NCBI RefSeq assembly: GCF_000721105.1
Contig: NZ_JOEV01000018.1
Location: 186,001 to 250,000, forward strand
Reading direction: 5' to 3'
Length of the DNA stretch: 64,000 nt
From: Streptomyces cellulosae
GTDB taxonomy: Bacteria > Actinomycetota > Actinomycetes > Streptomycetales > Streptomycetaceae
Below the pieces are notes generated by a model. That model was given only the letters and a program-made list of their open reading frames with translations, did not search any database and was not told the origin of the DNA. How positions within the stretch are numbered: position 1 is the first letter of the stretch; each line of letters opens with the position of its first letter. This document shows, piece after piece, positions 1-14,139 of the stretch. Both the position numbers and the translations under genes were made by a program.

Positions 1-3578
<3,578 letters not shown>

Positions 3579-3672
3579 TATGCGTCAATCCCTCTCAGGG
3601 TTGTAAGTCATGGGGTCTGATACGGGGGTCCTGGGGCCGGAGGCCTTCATGACGAAGGCCTCCGAACTCCCG

Positions 3673-6600
3673 TCAGACCTCTTCGACGCTGCTCGGCTCA
3701 CGCCGGGACAGGTCGATGCCAAGCTCCTCCGCAGCGCGGAAGACGTCCTCGTCGGTGTCGCGCATCTCGATGGACATGCCGTCCGAGGACAGCACCTCCA
3801 CGTTGAGGCACAGGGACTGCATCTCCTTGATGAGCACCTTGAAGGACTCGGGGATGCCGGGCTCGGGGATGTTCTCGCCCTTGACGATGGCCTCGTAGAC
3901 CTTCACGCGGCCGGTGACGTCGTCGGACTTGATGGTCAGCAGCTCCTGGAGGGCGTATGCGGCGCCGTATGCCTCCAGCGCCCACACCTCCATCTCACCG
4001 AAGCGCTGGCCACCGAACTGGGCCTTACCACCCAGCGGCTGCTGGGTGATCATCGAGTACGGACCGGTCGAACGGGCGTGGAGCTTGTCGTCGACCAGGT
4101 GGTGGAGCTTGAGGATGTACATGTAGCCGACCGAGATCGGCTCCGGGAACGGCTCGCCGGAGCGGCCGTCGTACAGCCTCGCCTTGCCGGTCGGGAGGAC
4201 CAGGCGGTCCCCGTCGCGGTTCGGGATGGTGTGCTGCAGCAGACCCGCGAGCTCGTCCTCACGCGCACCGTCGAAGACGGGGGTGGCGACGTTGGTGCCG
4301 GGCTCGACCTGGTCGGCGCCGATGACCTGCAGTCGCTGCGCCCACTCGTCGGCGAGACCGGAGACGTCCCAGCCGCGGCTGGCGAGCCAGCCGAGGTGGA
4401 TCTCCAGCACCTGTCCCGGGTTCATTCGGGACGGCACACCCAGCGGGTTGAGGATGATGTCGACCGGGGTCCCGTCCTCGAGGAACGGCATGTCCTCGAT
4501 GGGCAGGATCTTGGAGATGACACCCTTGTTGCCGTGGCGGCCGGCGAGCTTGTCACCGTCCGTGATCTTGCGCTTCTGCGCCACGTAGACACGAACCAGC
4601 TGGTTCACGCCCGGCGGCAGCTCGTCGCCCTCCTCACGGTCGAAGACGCGGACGCCGATGACCTTGCCGATCTCGCCGTGCGGCACCTTCAGCGAGGTGT
4701 CGCGCACCTCGCGCGCCTTCTCACCGAAGATCGCGCGGAGCAGGCGCTCCTCGGGGGTCAGCTCGGTCTCACCCTTGGGCGTGACCTTGCCGACGAGGAT
4801 GTCGCCGGCGACGACCTCGGCACCGATCCGGATGATGCCGCGCTCGTCGAGGTCGGCGAGGACCTCCTCGGAGACGTTCGGGATGTCCCGGGTGATCTCC
4901 TCGGGGCCGAGCTTGGTGTCACGGGCGTCGACCTCGTGCTCCTCGATGTGGATCGAGGAGAGGACGTCGTCCTGCACGAGGCGCTGCGACAGGATGATCG
5001 CGTCCTCGTAGTTGTGACCCTCCCACGGCATGAACGCCACGAGCAGGTTCTTGCCCAGCGCCATCTCGCCGTTCTCGGTGGCCGGACCGTCGGCCAGGAC
5101 CTGGCCCTCGATGATCCGGTCGCCCTCGTTGACGATGACCTTCTGGTTGACCGAGGTGCCCTGGTTGGAGCGCGAGAACTTGGCCAGGCGGTACGTGATG
5201 TACGTGCCGTCGTCGTTGGCGGTGGTGATGTAGTCCGCGGAGACCTCCTGGACCACACCGTCCTTCTCGGCCTTGACCACGTCGCCGGCGTCGGCTGCGG
5301 AGCGGTACTCCATGCCGGTGCCGACGAGCGGGGACTCGGACTTGATGAGCGGCACGGCCTGACGCATCATGTTCGCGCCCATGAGGGCACGGTTGGCGTC
5401 GTCGTGCTCGAGGAACGGGATCATGGCGGTCGCGACCGACACCATCTGGCGCGGCGAGACGTCCATGTAGTCGACGTCGTCACCGGGGACGTAGTCGACC
5501 TCTCCGCCACGACGGCGGACCAGCACACGCGACTCCTCGAACCGGAACTCGTCGCTCAGCGGCGCGTTGGCCTGCGCGATGACGAAGCGGTCCTCCTCGT
5601 CGGCGGTCAGGTAGTCGACCTCGTCGGTGACGACACCTCCGGTGACCCGGCGGTACGGCGTCTCGATGAAACCGAACGCGTTGACCCGCCCGTAGGAGGC
5701 CAGCGAGCCGATCAGACCGATGTTCGGGCCTTCCGGCGTCTCGATCGGGCACATGCGGCCGTAGTGCGAGGGGTGCACGTCACGGACCTCGAAGCCGGCC
5801 CGCTCACGGGACAGACCACCCGGGCCGAGCGCATTGAGACGACGCTTGTGCGTCAGACCCGACAGCGGGTTGTTCTGGTCCATGAACTGGGACAGCTGGC
5901 TGGTGCCGAAGAACTCCTTGATGGAGGCGACGACCGGCCGGATGTTGATAAGCGTCTGCGGCGTGATCGCCTCGACGTCCTGGGTGGTCATGCGCTCACG
6001 CACGACACGCTCCATACGGGCGAGACCCGTACGGACCTGGTTCTGGATCAGCTCGCCGACGCTGCGGATACGACGGTTGCCGAAGTGGTCGATGTCGTCG
6101 GTCTCGACCATGATCGAGCGACCGGACTCGCCGACCGTCTCGGTCTCACCGGCGTGCAGCTTCACCAGGTACTTGATAGTGGCGATGATGTCGTCGGTGG
6201 TGAGCACACCGGCGTCCAGCGGCTCGTCCGCGCCGAGCTTCTTGTTCACCTTGTAGCGGCCGACCTTGGCGAGGTCGTAGCGCTTCGGGTTGAAGTAGAG
6301 GTTCTCGAGCAGCGTCTGCGCGGCCTCGCGCGTCGGCGGCTCGCCCGGACGGAGCTTGCGGTAGATGTCGAGCAGCGCGTCGTCCTGGCCCTGGGTGTGG
6401 TCCTTCTCCAGGGTGGCGCGCATGGACTCGTACTCGCCGAACTCCTCGAGGATCTGCTCGGTCGTCCAACCGAGAGCCTTGAGCAGGACGGTCACGGACT
6501 GCTTGCGCTTGCGGTCGATGCGCACACCGACCATGTCGCGCTTGTCGATCTCCATCTCCAGCCAGGCACCCCGGGACGGGATGATCTTGGCGGAGAAGAT

Positions 6601-7158
6601 GTCCTTGTCGGACGTCTTGTCGATGGAGGAGTCGAAGTAGACACCGGGCGAGCGGACCAGCTGCGACACCACGACACGCTCGGTGCCGTTGATGACGAAG
6701 GTGCCCTTGCCGGTCATGAGCGGGAAGTCGCCCATGAAGACCGTCTGGGACTTGATCTCGCCGGTCTCGTTGTTGGTGAACTCGGCCGTCACGAAGAGCG
6801 GAGCGGCGTACGTGAAGTCGCGCTCCTTGCACTCGTCGATGCTGTTCTTCGGCGGCTCGAAACGGTGGTCGCGGAACGTCAGCGACATCGACCCGGAAAA
6901 GTCCTCGATCGGCGAGATCTCCTCGAAGATCTCTTCCAGACCGGACTTCCTGGGGACGTCCTGACCGGATTCCAGAGCCGCCTCGACGCGAGCCTTCCAC
7001 GCGTCGTTGCCGAGCAGCCAGTCAAAGCTCTCGGTTTGCAGCGCGAGAAGGTTCGGAACCTCGAGGGGCTCCTTGATCTTTGCAAAGGAGATGCGCAGCG
7101 GGGCGGTGCTGGCGCCGTTGTTCGTATTCGCGGTCGAGGCAGTGCGCGAGGCGGCCAA
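3673..7158 (-). CDS. rpoB: RNA polymerase beta subunit
   Basis: Beta subunit of RNA polymerase, 1161 residues, the usual Streptomyces length. I place the start at a TTG (7158) because an excellent ribosome site, GGAAGGA, lies 6 nt upstream and the protein then begins [15 protein letters not shown] as in relatives. A GTG at 7188 is in frame but has no such site. The rifampicin pocket reads [15 protein letters not shown] then [10 protein letters not shown], with no obvious resistance substitution. The [12 protein letters not shown] motif of the C-terminal half is intact. It is preceded by its own predicted promoter and followed by rpoC. Confidence 0.98.
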   Translation of the reverse strand: MAASRTASTANTNNGASTAPLRISFAKIKEPLEVPNLLALQTESFDWLLGNDAWKARVEAALESGQDVPRKSGLEEIFEEISPIEDFSGSMSLTFRDHRFEPPKNSIDECKERDFTYAAPLFVTAEFTNNETGEIKSQTVFMGDFPLMTGKGTFVINGTERVVVSQLVRSPGVYFDSSIDKTSDKDIFSAKIIPSRGAWLEMEIDKRDMVGVRIDRKRKQSVTVLLKALGWTTEQILEEFGEYESMRATLEKDHTQGQDDALLDIYRKLRPGEPPTREAAQTLLENLYFNPKRYDLAKVGRYKVNKKLGADEPLDAGVLTTDDIIATIKYLVKLHAGETETVGESGRSIMVETDDIDHFGNRRIRSVGELIQNQVRTGLARMERVVRERMTTQDVEAITPQTLINIRPVVASIKEFFGTSQLSQFMDQNNPLSGLTHKRRLNALGPGGLSRERAGFEVRDVHPSHYGRMCPIETPEGPNIGLIGSLASYGRVNAFGFIETPYRRVTGGVVTDEVDYLTADEEDRFVIAQANAPLSDEFRFEESRVLVRRRGGEVDYVPGDDVDYMDVSPRQMVSVATAMIPFLEHDDANRALMGANMMRQAVPLIKSESPLVGTGMEYRSAADAGDVVKAEKDGVVQEVSADYITTANDDGTYITYRLAKFSRSNQGTSVNQKVIVNEGDRIIEGQVLADGPATENGEMALGKNLLVAFMPWEGHNYEDAIILSQRLVQDDVLSSIHIEEHEVDARDTKLGPEEITRDIPNVSEEVLADLDERGIIRIGAEVVAGDILVGKVTPKGETELTPEERLLRAIFGEKAREVRDTSLKVPHGEIGKVIGVRVFDREEGDELPPGVNQLVRVYVAQKRKITDGDKLAGRHGNKGVISKILPIEDMPFLEDGTPVDIILNPLGVPSRMNPGQVLEIHLGWLASRGWDVSGLADEWAQRLQVIGADQVEPGTNVATPVFDGAREDELAGLLQHTIPNRDGDRLVLPTGKARLYDGRSGEPFPEPISVGYMYILKLHHLVDDKLHARSTGPYSMITQQPLGGKAQFGGQRFGEMEVWALEAYGAAYALQELLTIKSDDVTGRVKVYEAIVKGENIPEPGIPESFKVLIKEMQSLCLNVEVLSSDGMSIEMRDTDEDVFRAAEELGIDLSRREPSSVEEV

Positions 7159-7340
7159 GAGGGGGTCCTTCCGAGGGCTCGGACTCACTACGCGCGTACC
7201 GGTCCCTCTCCCGTACCCGAGGACGGACAGTGCCTGACAGGCGAAAGGGCCTGATCAAATACGGTCTGTTTCTCGAGGCTCAAGTGAGGGCATGCCCCTG
7301 GTGACGGGCAGGAGGCAGCTAACAGGCAGCGCAAAGGGTC

Positions 7341-7369
7341 AGTGTAGCCACTTGGCGCACTGATGTCCA
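7341..7369 (-). promoter_or_regulatory. Predicted rpoB promoter
   Basis: On the minus strand, TGGACA (7364-7369) and TACACT (7341-7346) are separated by exactly 17 bp, a near-consensus housekeeping-sigma promoter. Transcription would begin near 7334, giving rpoB a leader of about 175 nt before its TTG start. The start site is inferred, not shown. Confidence 0.65.
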
Positions 7370-7631
7370 GCCCCGATTTTCTGTGACCCTCGTTGTCCTC
7401 AACGCCCTTGGCATGCCTGCCCTCAACGCACGTTGATACTGCCCTCTTCGTCGCCGATCCATGCCTCGGATTCGGATCCGTTGTCACGACGCGTCCTGAG
7501 AATTGCGCGCTGCGTGCGGTTCGTCAAGGCCTCCCTTGCCCGAACCCTGGGCACCCGGAGACACAACGAAGATCACCATACCCCTCGCATACGCGAGTGC
7601 AAGGTAACCGTGGCCACCCCTCCAGGAACGC

Positions 7632-7667
7632 CGAAGAGCGACCACCCGGATGGATGATCGCTCTTCG
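7632..7667 (-). terminator. Hairpin terminator/attenuator after rplL
   Basis: Ten-base-pair perfect stem (7632-7641 with 7658-7667, CGAAGAGCGA/TCGCTCTTCG) with a 16-nt loop. No T-run follows on the minus strand, which is common for Streptomyces terminators. It could act as a partial terminator that lets some rplJL transcripts continue into rpoBC. Confidence 0.6.
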
Positions 7668-7738
7668 CTGCCTCAGCGTTACAGCCCTCTCAGAGGGACC
7701 GTGTCAGCGGGCTGGAGAGTCCTGCGGACTCCGTGGGG

Positions 7739-8122
7739 TCACTTGACCTCGACGGAGGCGCCGGCGCCCTTGAGGGACTCGGCGGCCTTCTCGGCGGCGT
7801 CCTTGGCGACCTTCTCGAGGACCGGCTTCGGAGCGCCGTCCACGAGGTCCTTGGCCTCCTTCAGACCCAGGGAGGTCAGCTCACGCACGACCTTGATGAC
7901 CTGGATCTTCTTCTCGCCGGCGCCGGTGAGGATGACGTCGAACTCGTCCTGCTCCTCGGCAGCCTCGGCCGGGGCGGCCGGGCCGGTCGGACCGGCGACG
8001 GCGACCGCGGCGGCGGCGGTGACGTCGAACTTCTCCTCGAAGGCCTTCACGAACTCGGAGAGCTCGATGAGGGTCATCTCTTCGAACTGCGCGAGCAGGT
8101 CATCCTGGCTGAGCTTCGCCAT
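7739..8122 (-). CDS. rplL: 50S ribosomal protein L7/L12
   Basis: Stalk protein of the large ribosomal subunit, which binds translation GTPases. It has 127 residues and starts [16 protein letters not shown]. The layout is classical: an N-terminal dimerisation helix, an Ala/Pro-rich hinge (about residues 36-57) and a C-terminal factor-binding domain with the [16 protein letters not shown] motif. An ATG six codons upstream is less likely, because it would overlap the GGAAGG ribosome site that serves the chosen start. It lies 125 bp downstream of rplJ in one transcription unit. Confidence 0.97.
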   Translation of the reverse strand: MAKLSQDDLLAQFEEMTLIELSEFVKAFEEKFDVTAAAAVAVAGPTGPAAPAEAAEEQDEFDVILTGAGEKKIQVIKVVRELTSLGLKEAKDLVDGAPKPVLEKVAKDAAEKAAESLKGAGASVEVK

Positions 8123-8247
8123 GATGGGCGATCCTTCCACTAATTCGGCTGGTGCCGTGTGTACATGTCTGGCGGGCGTACGTTCGGCCCGCTACGACCA
8201 CTCCCCGAGGCGGGCTGCCTCAGGCGGCGGTCACTGCGCGAGCCGAG

Positions 8248-8778
8248 TTACTCGGCACCGCCCTGCTCTTCGTGCTTGGCGCGAAGCGCGTCCACCGTGC
8301 GGACGAGCTTCGAGGGAAGCGCCTGGAAGAGCGAAGCAGCCTGGGACTGCTTGCCCTTGAAGGCACCCGCCAGCTTGGAGAGCAGAACCTCGCGGGACTC
8401 GAGGTCCGCAAGCTTCTTGATCTCGTCGGCGGACAGCACCTTGCCGTCAAGGACACCGCCCTTGATGACGAGGTTCGGGTTGTCCTTGGCGAAGTCACGA
8501 AGACCCTTCGCCGACTCCACCGGGTCACCGGTGACGAAGGCAACTGCCGTCGGACCGTTGAACAGGTCGTCGAGCGTCGAGATCCCGGCCTCGTTGGCCG
8601 CAATCTTGGTCAGCGTGTTCTTCACCACGGCGTACTGGGCGTTCTCACCGAGCGAGCGGCGCAGGTTCTTGAGCTGCGCGACGGTGAGACCCCGGTACTC
8701 GGTCAGCACAGCGGCGTTCGAGCTGCGGAACTGCTCCGCGAGCTCGGCCACCGCGGCAGCCTTGTCGGGCCTTGCCAT
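8248..8778 (-). CDS. rplJ: 50S ribosomal protein L10
   Basis: Base of the ribosomal stalk; it binds 23S rRNA and carries the L7/L12 dimers on its C-terminal helix. It has 176 residues, beginning [15 protein letters not shown], with the ribosome site GGAAGGAGG upstream. The open frame continues 54 codons further upstream, but that part overlaps the L10 leader and is not coding. It is probably autoregulated by L10 binding its own leader RNA, as is known for this family. Confidence 0.97.
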   Translation of the reverse strand: MARPDKAAAVAELAEQFRSSNAAVLTEYRGLTVAQLKNLRRSLGENAQYAVVKNTLTKIAANEAGISTLDDLFNGPTAVAFVTGDPVESAKGLRDFAKDNPNLVIKGGVLDGKVLSADEIKKLADLESREVLLSKLAGAFKGKQSQAASLFQALPSKLVRTVDALRAKHEEQGGAE

Positions 8779-8819
8779 GAGCGTCGGCCTCCTTCCGGGT
8801 GATGACGACCGCTCGGAAG

Positions 8820-8960
8820 GGGCTGGGAAAAACGAAACGCCCCGGCGCAGGCGCAGGGGCGTAGCTCTACCGGACGTTCGCAGCGTAAGCGGCGAGTTCC
8901 CGGGAGCACTTCCACAGTCACCTGCGCGGGTCGTCCGCACTTTTCAGCGGATCCTTCGGC
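8820..8960 (-). promoter_or_regulatory. L10 (rplJ) mRNA leader
   Basis: The minus-strand RNA upstream of rplJ contains the CCGGTAGAGC element, then a GC-rich hairpin (arms CGCCCC 8838-8843 and GGGGCG 8856-8861, on the plus strand) followed by a T-rich stretch. This arrangement is typical of the actinobacterial L10 leader, which binds L10-L12 and represses translation. The family assignment comes from position and recognisable pieces. A covariance-model search would confirm the exact limits. Confidence 0.7.
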
Positions 8961-9016
8961 CACCGAGCCCTCTCGCGAGCACACGGCAACGACCAGCGGT
9001 CTTTGGCTTCTGTAGG

Positions 9017-9046
9017 AGAGTACGCGACCGGATCGCCGTCAGGCAA
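9017..9046 (-). promoter_or_regulatory. Predicted rplJL promoter
   Basis: Minus-strand TTGCCT (9041-9046) and TACTCT (9017-9022) lie 18 bp apart, immediately upstream of the L10 leader and downstream of a lipoprotein gene. Transcription would start near 9010 and give a leader of about 230 nt. Confidence 0.5.
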
Positions 9047-9085
9047 ATCCGGTCGTACGACCCTCGGCTCCCGGTCCGCCGGGGC

Positions 9086-9934
9086 TCAGCTCTGGAGCTC
9101 CTTCATCATCTCGGCCAGGTCCATCGTGTCCTTGGCCGGCGGGGCCGTCACCGTGACCGGCTTGTTGAGGTCGAGGAAGGTGATGGTCATGTCGAGCGGG
9201 CCCTTGTCGGCGTCGCCCTTCATCCGGAACTGCTTGGTGTGGTCCTCGCCGTCGACCCACATGTCCATGGTGAGCTTGTCGACGCCGAACTTCTCGTACT
9301 GCTTGATGCTCTTCCCGCGCCGCTCGCGGGTGGCCTTGCCCTCGCCCTTCAGGGACGCCTTGAGGTCGGTGAGGGTGACGACGCCGGAGTAGCGGGTGGT
9401 CTCGACGCCGTCGACGGTCTCGGTGCCGACCTTCTTCACGTCCTTGGCGCCGGTGAGGAAGGTGGACTCGGTCGCCGGGTTCTGGTCGGCCTGGCTCGCG
9501 CCCGGCGCGCCCTGGCCGGGCCCCTTCTCGCCCGTCTTGGAAATGTCGAACTTGAGCCAGTGCTTGCCGTCCATCTCCTTGGCGGCCGCGGCTCCCCCGC
9601 CGATGTACATGGCCTTGTCGACGAGCCGGAACTCCGCGGTGCCGTCCGCACCCTTGTCGAGCGCCGTCATCTTCATGCTCATGGCCACAGTCGGCTTGGT
9701 GCGCAGGGACGCCTCGGCCTTGACGCGCCCCTCCTCGGGGACCCGGCCGGTCATGCGGTAGCGGAAGGACGTGATGTTCTCCGTGTTCTTCGCCGCCTTG
9801 GCGACGGCCGCCGCCGGCGACATGCTCGGTGACTCCTCGGTCCCGCAGCCCACCGCGCCGGCGGCGAGGAGCAGCGCGGCGAGGCCCGCGGTCGTGGCTC
9901 TACGGCGCACGGAAGCGCGCATGGAAGACACCAT
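9086..9934 (-). CDS. Secreted lipoprotein (LppX/LprG-like fold suspected)
   Basis: Predicted extracytoplasmic lipoprotein of 282 residues. The chosen start [12 protein letters not shown] has GGGGGGA just upstream; an earlier in-frame start at 9973 is less well supported. The signal peptide is basic then hydrophobic ([10 protein letters not shown]) and ends in a lipobox AVGC, so the mature protein would be acylated at that cysteine. The remainder, with regularly spaced [16 protein letters not shown] and MWVDG segments, resembles actinobacterial outer-leaflet lipid-binding lipoproteins. Function is unknown. It is followed by a paralogue-like lipoprotein gene upstream, between rplA and rplJ. Confidence 0.75.
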   Translation of the reverse strand: MVSSMRASVRRRATTAGLAALLLAAGAVGCGTEESPSMSPAAAVAKAAKNTENITSFRYRMTGRVPEEGRVKAEASLRTKPTVAMSMKMTALDKGADGTAEFRLVDKAMYIGGGAAAAKEMDGKHWLKFDISKTGEKGPGQGAPGASQADQNPATESTFLTGAKDVKKVGTETVDGVETTRYSGVVTLTDLKASLKGEGKATRERRGKSIKQYEKFGVDKLTMDMWVDGEDHTKQFRMKGDADKGPLDMTITFLDLNKPVTVTAPPAKDTMDLAEMMKELQS

Positions 9935-10025
9935 TGATTCCCCCCAAGGAACACATGGACTATTCACAGACAAGCCGTGAGCGTAACTCAGGAGGCGGAC
10001 AGGGATCCGTGAATTCCCGTGGGAC

Positions 10026-10877
10026 TCAAGGGGTTTGAGTGCTTTGCCGCGCCAGTAGGTCCCGGAAGTCCTCGGTGTCGGCGGCGGGGGGCTTCGCGGC
10101 GGTGACGTGAACGCCGTAGTCGCTGTAGTAGGCGGTCTGGGTCAGCTCACCGCTCCCCGTGCGGCCCTTCTCGACCTTCTTGACCAGCAGGTTCCGGTCG
10201 TCGACCCAGATGTCGACGGTCTCCGTGGTGACCTGTGCCTGCTGGAGCTGCTTCTTCAGCTGTGCGTCGGCTACGTCGCCGACGGCCACCGTGCCGGAGT
10301 AGTGGGTGGCGGTGCGCCCGGCGATCTTCTCCCGACCGACGTTCCGCACGTCCCCGGACTCCAGCAGCAGCTTCACCGACTGGTCGGGGGTGGTGTTGCG
10401 CATCTGGTCGGCGAAGTCGGCGCCGCCGCCGAGGGCCACCAGGTCGTCGTACACGTACTTGATCCAGTGCTTGCCGTCGGTCTTCTCGGCGAACGCCTCG
10501 CTCATCCGCGCGTAATAGGCGTCGGGCAGGTAGCGGGCCTCCATCGACGTGATGCCGAGCGCGCGCAGGCTCTCGGCGGTCGTGCCTCCGGTGTACCTGA
10601 TGGTGAAGGTGCCGGTGAGGCCGTCGCCCCAGCCGAGGGCGCCGTCGGCCGCGATGGACAGCCGACTGCCCATGACGGTCGTGGAGCGCACCCTGGCCGA
10701 CGCGGCGCGGGCCGTGGAGCGCTCGGCGGAACGCAGCGCGGCCAGGGAGCGGGCACTGGTGCCGCGGTCCTTGCGGGGCGTGCCGGAGGACTCGGTGGAG
10801 GTGCAGGCGGCCGTCCCCGTCAGCGCGAGCGCCGTCGCGACCGCGAGCGCGACACGGCGCCCGTCCGTGCACTTCAT
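10026..10877 (-). CDS. Secreted lipoprotein, relative of the neighbouring gene
   Basis: Lipoprotein of 283 residues beginning [11 protein letters not shown] behind GGGGGAC. The signal segment ends in the lipobox TAAC. It shares with the next gene the pattern [16 protein letters not shown] and DIWVDDR, so the two look like diverged paralogues of one family. An in-frame start 19 codons upstream exists but has no ribosome site. It sits directly downstream of a very strong terminator after rplA, so it probably has a promoter of its own. Role unknown. Confidence 0.75.
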   Translation of the reverse strand: MKCTDGRRVALAVATALALTGTAACTSTESSGTPRKDRGTSARSLAALRSAERSTARAASARVRSTTVMGSRLSIAADGALGWGDGLTGTFTIRYTGGTTAESLRALGITSMEARYLPDAYYARMSEAFAEKTDGKHWIKYVYDDLVALGGGADFADQMRNTTPDQSVKLLLESGDVRNVGREKIAGRTATHYSGTVAVGDVADAQLKKQLQQAQVTTETVDIWVDDRNLLVKKVEKGRTGSGELTQTAYYSDYGVHVTAAKPPAADTEDFRDLLARQSTQTP

Positions 10878-10940
10878 ACGTCCCCCTGTGCCGTTGCCGT
10901 GTTCGCACGCTAACCCAGGGCACGTCACCCGCACATGGGA

Positions 10941-10977
10941 ACGGGCCCCGCACCTCGGAGTGAGGTGCGGGGCCCGT
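10941..10977 (-). terminator. Strong hairpin terminator after rplA
   Basis: A perfect 16-bp stem (10941-10956 with 10962-10977, beginning ACGGGCCCCGCACC) closes a 5-nt loop, 35 bp past the rplA stop. It separates the rplK-rplA unit from the lipoprotein genes. Confidence 0.85.
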
Positions 10978-11011
10978 CGCCGACTGTGGCGAGCCGTCAG
11001 GCTCGACCCGG

Positions 11012-11737
11012 TCAGACAGCGGCCGGGTCCTCCTCGACGAGGAGGTTGCGGGTGCGGTTCGGGTCGACCGGAATGCCGGGGCCGATCGTGGTGCTGATCG
11101 CGGCCTTCTTGATGTAGCGACCCTTGGCGGCGGACGGCTTCAGACGGAGGATCTCCTCCAGGGCCGCGCCGTAGTTCTCCACCAGCTTGGTGTCGTCGAA
11201 GGACGACTTGCCGATGATGAAGTGCAGGTTCGAGTGCTTGTCGACACGGAACTCGATCTTGCCGCCCTTGATCTCGGTCACGGCCTTGGCCACGTCCGGG
11301 GTCACGGTGCCGGTCTTCGGGTTCGGCATCAGACCACGCGGGCCGAGGACGCGACCGAGGCGGCCGACCTTGCCCATGAGGTCCGGGGTGGCGACGACGG
11401 CGTCGAAGTCCAGACGGCCCTTCGACACCTCGTCGATCAGTTCGTCGGAGCCGACGATGTCGGCGCCCGCGGCGGTCGCGGCCTCGGCACGGTCACCGGT
11501 CGCGAAGACCAGGACCCGGGCGGTCTTGCCGGTGCCGTGCGGGAGGTTCACGGTGCCACGGACCATCTGGTCGGCCTTGCGCGGGTCGACACCCAGACGG
11601 AAGGCGACCTCGACGGTGCCGTCGAACTTGGTCGTGGAGGTCTCCTTGGCGAGACGGACGGCCTCGAGCGGGGCGTACAGCTTCTCCCGGTCGATCTTGG
11701 CGTCCGCAGCGCGGAGAGCCTTGCTGCGCTTGCTCAC
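11012..11737 (-). CDS. rplA: 50S ribosomal protein L1
   Basis: L1 stalk protein of the large subunit, 241 residues, full length for Streptomyces. It begins [16 protein letters not shown]. The L1 signature region [20 protein letters not shown] is present mid-protein. It is the second gene of the rplK-rplA pair (97 bp gap) and ends just before a strong terminator. In other bacteria L1 represses this pair by binding its mRNA; I did not identify the site here. Confidence 0.97.
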   Translation of the reverse strand: MSKRSKALRAADAKIDREKLYAPLEAVRLAKETSTTKFDGTVEVAFRLGVDPRKADQMVRGTVNLPHGTGKTARVLVFATGDRAEAATAAGADIVGSDELIDEVSKGRLDFDAVVATPDLMGKVGRLGRVLGPRGLMPNPKTGTVTPDVAKAVTEIKGGKIEFRVDKHSNLHFIIGKSSFDDTKLVENYGAALEEILRLKPSAAKGRYIKKAAISTTIGPGIPVDPNRTRNLLVEEDPAAV

Positions 11738-11834
11738 AACTGCTCCTGTGTGTTCTGAAGGAGTCGTGGTACGGGCCGAGCAGGCCCTGCCACGTGCGAC
11801 TTCTCAGCCGCGTCTGTCTCTACGAAGGTGGGGC

Positions 11835-12269
11835 TCAGCCCTCGACCGTGACGCCCATGGAACGCGCGGTACCGGCGATGATCTTCGCGGCGGCGTCCAG
11901 GTCGTTGGCGTTGAGGTCGGGCAGCTTGGTCGTGGCGATCTCGCGGACCTGCGCCTGGGTGATCTTGGCGACCTTGGTCTTGTGCGGCTCGCCGGAGCCC
12001 TTCTCGATGCCCGCGGCCTTCAGGATCATCTTCGCGGCCGGCGGCGTCTTGGTGACGAAGGTGAAGGAGCGGTCCTCGTAGACCGTGATCTCCACCGGGA
12101 TCACCCAGCCACGCTGCGACTCGGTCGCGGCGTTGTAGGCCTTGCAGAACTCCATGATGTTGACGCCGTGCTGACCCAGCGCGGGGCCGACCGGCGGAGC
12201 CGGGTTGGCGGCGCCGGCCTGGATCTGGAGCTTGATGAGCCCCGTGACCTTCTTCTTCTTGGGAGGCAT
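11835..12269 (-). CDS. rplK: 50S ribosomal protein L11
   Basis: GTPase-centre protein, 144 residues, beginning [20 protein letters not shown]. The N-terminal proline-rich segment [18 protein letters not shown], which contacts thiostrepton in homologues, is intact. The C-terminal rRNA-binding domain contains [11 protein letters not shown]. It follows nusG but is separated from it by an intrinsic terminator with a T-run, so readthrough or a separate promoter is expected. Confidence 0.97.
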   Translation of the reverse strand: MPPKKKKVTGLIKLQIQAGAANPAPPVGPALGQHGVNIMEFCKAYNAATESQRGWVIPVEITVYEDRSFTFVTKTPPAAKMILKAAGIEKGSGEPHKTKVAKITQAQVREIATTKLPDLNANDLDAAAKIIAGTARSMGVTVEG

Positions 12270-12349
12270 TCCGGGTCCTCTGTCTTTTCTGTCAGTTTCC
12301 TGATGCCCGAAGGCAACCGCACAACCCTAACGGGTAGGTCCGCGCGGCT

Positions 12350-12395
12350 AAAAACCGAGCAGGTCAGGCGGTCGCACGAGCGATCGCCTGACCTG
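12350..12395 (-). terminator. Intrinsic terminator between nusG and rplK
   Basis: A 15-bp stem with one wobble pair (12360-12374 with 12381-12395, arms CAGGTCAGGCG/CGCCTGACCTG) and a 6-nt loop. Four bases later on the minus strand comes TTTTT (12350-12354). This is the most classical rho-independent terminator in the ribosomal block. Confidence 0.88.
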
Positions 12396-12420
12396 GCCGG
12401 TGGCTCTGTCGCCGAAGGCG

Positions 12421-13338
12421 TTAGTTCTTCTGGATCTGGTCGAAGGACAGCTCGACCGGCGTCTCGCGACCGAAGATCTCCACCAGGCCCTTGACCTTCT
12501 TCGAGTCGGCGTTGATCTCGTTGATGGTCGCCTGCAGCGTGGCGAACGGGCCGTCGGTGACGGTGACCGAGTCGCCGACCTCGAAGTCCAGCACCTGGAC
12601 CTCGACCTTGCGCTGCGGAGCCGGCTTGCCCTCGGCCTCGGCGGCCTCACGGGCGGCCTTCTCCTCGGCCTCCGGGGCGAGCATCTTGACGATCTCGTCC
12701 AGGGTCAGCGGGTACGGGTCGTAGGCGTTGCCCACGAAGCCCGTGACGCCGGGGGTGTTGCGGACGACGCCCCAGGACTCGTTCGTCAGGTCCATGCGCA
12801 CCAGCACATAGCCGGGGAGCTTGTTCTGACGGATGGTCTTGCGGTCGCCGTTCTTGATCTGGACGACCTCTTCCTGCGGCACCTCGGCCTGGAAGATGTA
12901 GTCCTCGACGTTCAGCGAGACCGCGCGCTGCTCCAGGTTGGTCTTCACGCGGTTCTCGTAGCCGGCGTAGGTGTGGATGACGTACCACTCGCCGGGGAGG
13001 GTGCGCAGCTCCTCGCGCAGGGCGACCACGGGGTCGACGGGCTCGGCCGGCTCTTCTTCCTCGGCCTCTTCCGCTTCCCCGGCCTCGTCCGCGAGCTCGC
13101 CGTCGGCGTCCGCGGCGTCGTCGGCGTCCTCATCGAGGTCGCTGCCGTCTTCCTCGGTGTCGTCGGCGTCCTCGGCGTGGAGCGCGGCTTCCTCCGCGGG
13201 CTCGCCCGCCTCGGCGTCGGCAGCCTCGACCTCGTCCAGGTCCTCGTCCGCGCCCTCGACGATGTCGAGCTCGTCTTCCACGGACTCGACGTCCTGTCCG
13301 TGTGGCTCGACGGCGTCGTTCAGGTTCTGGTCAGACAC
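12421..13338 (-). CDS. nusG: Transcription elongation/antitermination factor NusG
   Basis: NusG, 305 residues from a GTG start at 13338. The C-terminal 190 residues form the NGN domain (beginning around [16 protein letters not shown]) and a KOW domain ([17 protein letters not shown]). The first 110 residues are almost entirely Asp, Glu and Ala, an acidic extension seen in Streptomyces NusG and absent from the E. coli protein. An insert rich in Glu/Ala/Lys ([17 protein letters not shown]) links the two domains. It lies 81 bp after secE in the conserved secE-nusG pair. Confidence 0.96.
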   Translation of the reverse strand: MSDQNLNDAVEPHGQDVESVEDELDIVEGADEDLDEVEAADAEAGEPAEEAALHAEDADDTEEDGSDLDEDADDAADADGELADEAGEAEEAEEEEPAEPVDPVVALREELRTLPGEWYVIHTYAGYENRVKTNLEQRAVSLNVEDYIFQAEVPQEEVVQIKNGDRKTIRQNKLPGYVLVRMDLTNESWGVVRNTPGVTGFVGNAYDPYPLTLDEIVKMLAPEAEEKAAREAAEAEGKPAPQRKVEVQVLDFEVGDSVTVTDGPFATLQATINEINADSKKVKGLVEIFGRETPVELSFDQIQKN

Positions 13339-13419
13339 GGTGGCTGCTTCTTCCTGGATACATAGGGGTGGAACATGCGAAAAGGGGCGCCGGTAACCAC
13401 GGCGCCCTTCGCTCTCGGC

Positions 13420-13707
13420 TCAGCCGAAGACGTACTTGGCGGCGTGGCTGAGTCCATAGTCAATCACGGTCACCAGGCCGATCATGATGACGACGAAGAC
13501 AATCACCACGGTCGTGTACGTCGTCAGCTGGTTGCGCGTCGGCCAGACGACCTTGCGGAGTTCCGCGACGATCTGGCGGTAGAAGAGTGCGAGGCGCTTG
13601 AGCGGACCCTTCTTGGCCCGCTTGCCGCCCTTACGAGTCTTCTTCTTCGACTCCGGCGCCTCGTCCTGGGCGTCAGGCGTGTCGATGGAGCCCACGGCGT
13701 CCGCCAT
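13420..13707 (-). CDS. secE: Preprotein translocase subunit SecE
   Basis: Small essential subunit of the SecYEG channel, 95 residues. The N-terminal half is highly charged (ESKKKTRKGGKRAKKG). The amphipathic segment AELRKVVWPTRNQL and one transmembrane helix (TVVIVFVVIMIGLVTVI) follow. The ATG at 13707 is preceded by AGGTGAGGA. It is the first protein gene after tRNA-Trp and leads the secE-nusG unit. Confidence 0.96.
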   Translation of the reverse strand: MADAVGSIDTPDAQDEAPESKKKTRKGGKRAKKGPLKRLALFYRQIVAELRKVVWPTRNQLTTYTTVVIVFVVIMIGLVTVIDYGLSHAAKYVFG

Positions 13708-13817
13708 TCGTCCTCACCTGTTCCCGGGTCGTGGCCGTGCCGCGCCCGGTCTGAGCCGCACGGCGGTGCATTACTGTACGTACATGCGTGCACACATCCT
13801 GGCGAAGGTGTGTGTAG

Positions 13818-13890
13818 CAGGGCCGGAGGGACTTGAACCCCCAACCGCTGGTTTTGGAGACCAGTGCTCTACCAATTGAGCTACGACCCT
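13818..13890 (-). tRNA. tRNA-Trp (anticodon CCA)
   Basis: The 73-nt cloverleaf folds fully: acceptor AGGGTCG/CGGCCCT, anticodon loop CTCCAAA with anticodon CCA, T-arm GGTTCAAGTCC, and discriminator G, as expected for tryptophan. CCA is not encoded. The position upstream of secE-nusG is conserved in actinobacteria. Confidence 0.96.
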
Positions 13891-14139
13891 TTGTCCGTCC
13901 CCCAACGTACCGCATCCGACCGAGTGCTCTGTGAGCACCGGTTGAGCGCAGCCCGCTGAAGGCCAACGAGGTGAGAGTGTACGTGCTCCGCAGCCGGTCG
14001 TCGAACAGAAAGTGCCCGTAAGGGCGTTGTCCGCGGAAGATCGCCCAGCCTGCGGCCCGAATCCGGACGGTTGTTCAGCGCTTGTTCAGTACGTGAAACC
14101 CCCGTGCCGGGCAGGTTTCCGGTCTGAAACGATGGGCCC

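Larger units (their letters stand above)
7159..7738 (-). other. rplL-rpoB intergenic region and rpoB leader
   Basis: This 580-bp non-coding stretch separates rplL from rpoB. It holds a strong hairpin 70 bp after rplL (7632-7667), the predicted rpoB promoter (7341-7369) and a leader of about 175 nt ending in the GGAAGGA ribosome site. No open frame with a convincing start or coding bias is visible. It probably uncouples the level of rpoBC from the very high level of rplJL. Confidence 0.7.

Noticed and set aside
3610..7254. 1214-codon open frame on the plus strand opposite rpoB
   Set aside because: It is the antisense shadow of rpoB in high-G+C DNA; the translation is His/Asp/Leu/Arg-rich without domains. 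Similar shadows lie opposite rpoC.
13383..13409. Terminator between secE and nusG
   Set aside because: A GGGCGCCG/CGGCGCCC hairpin is present, but it contains a bulge, has no T-run and lies within a conserved operon. It is too weak to call.
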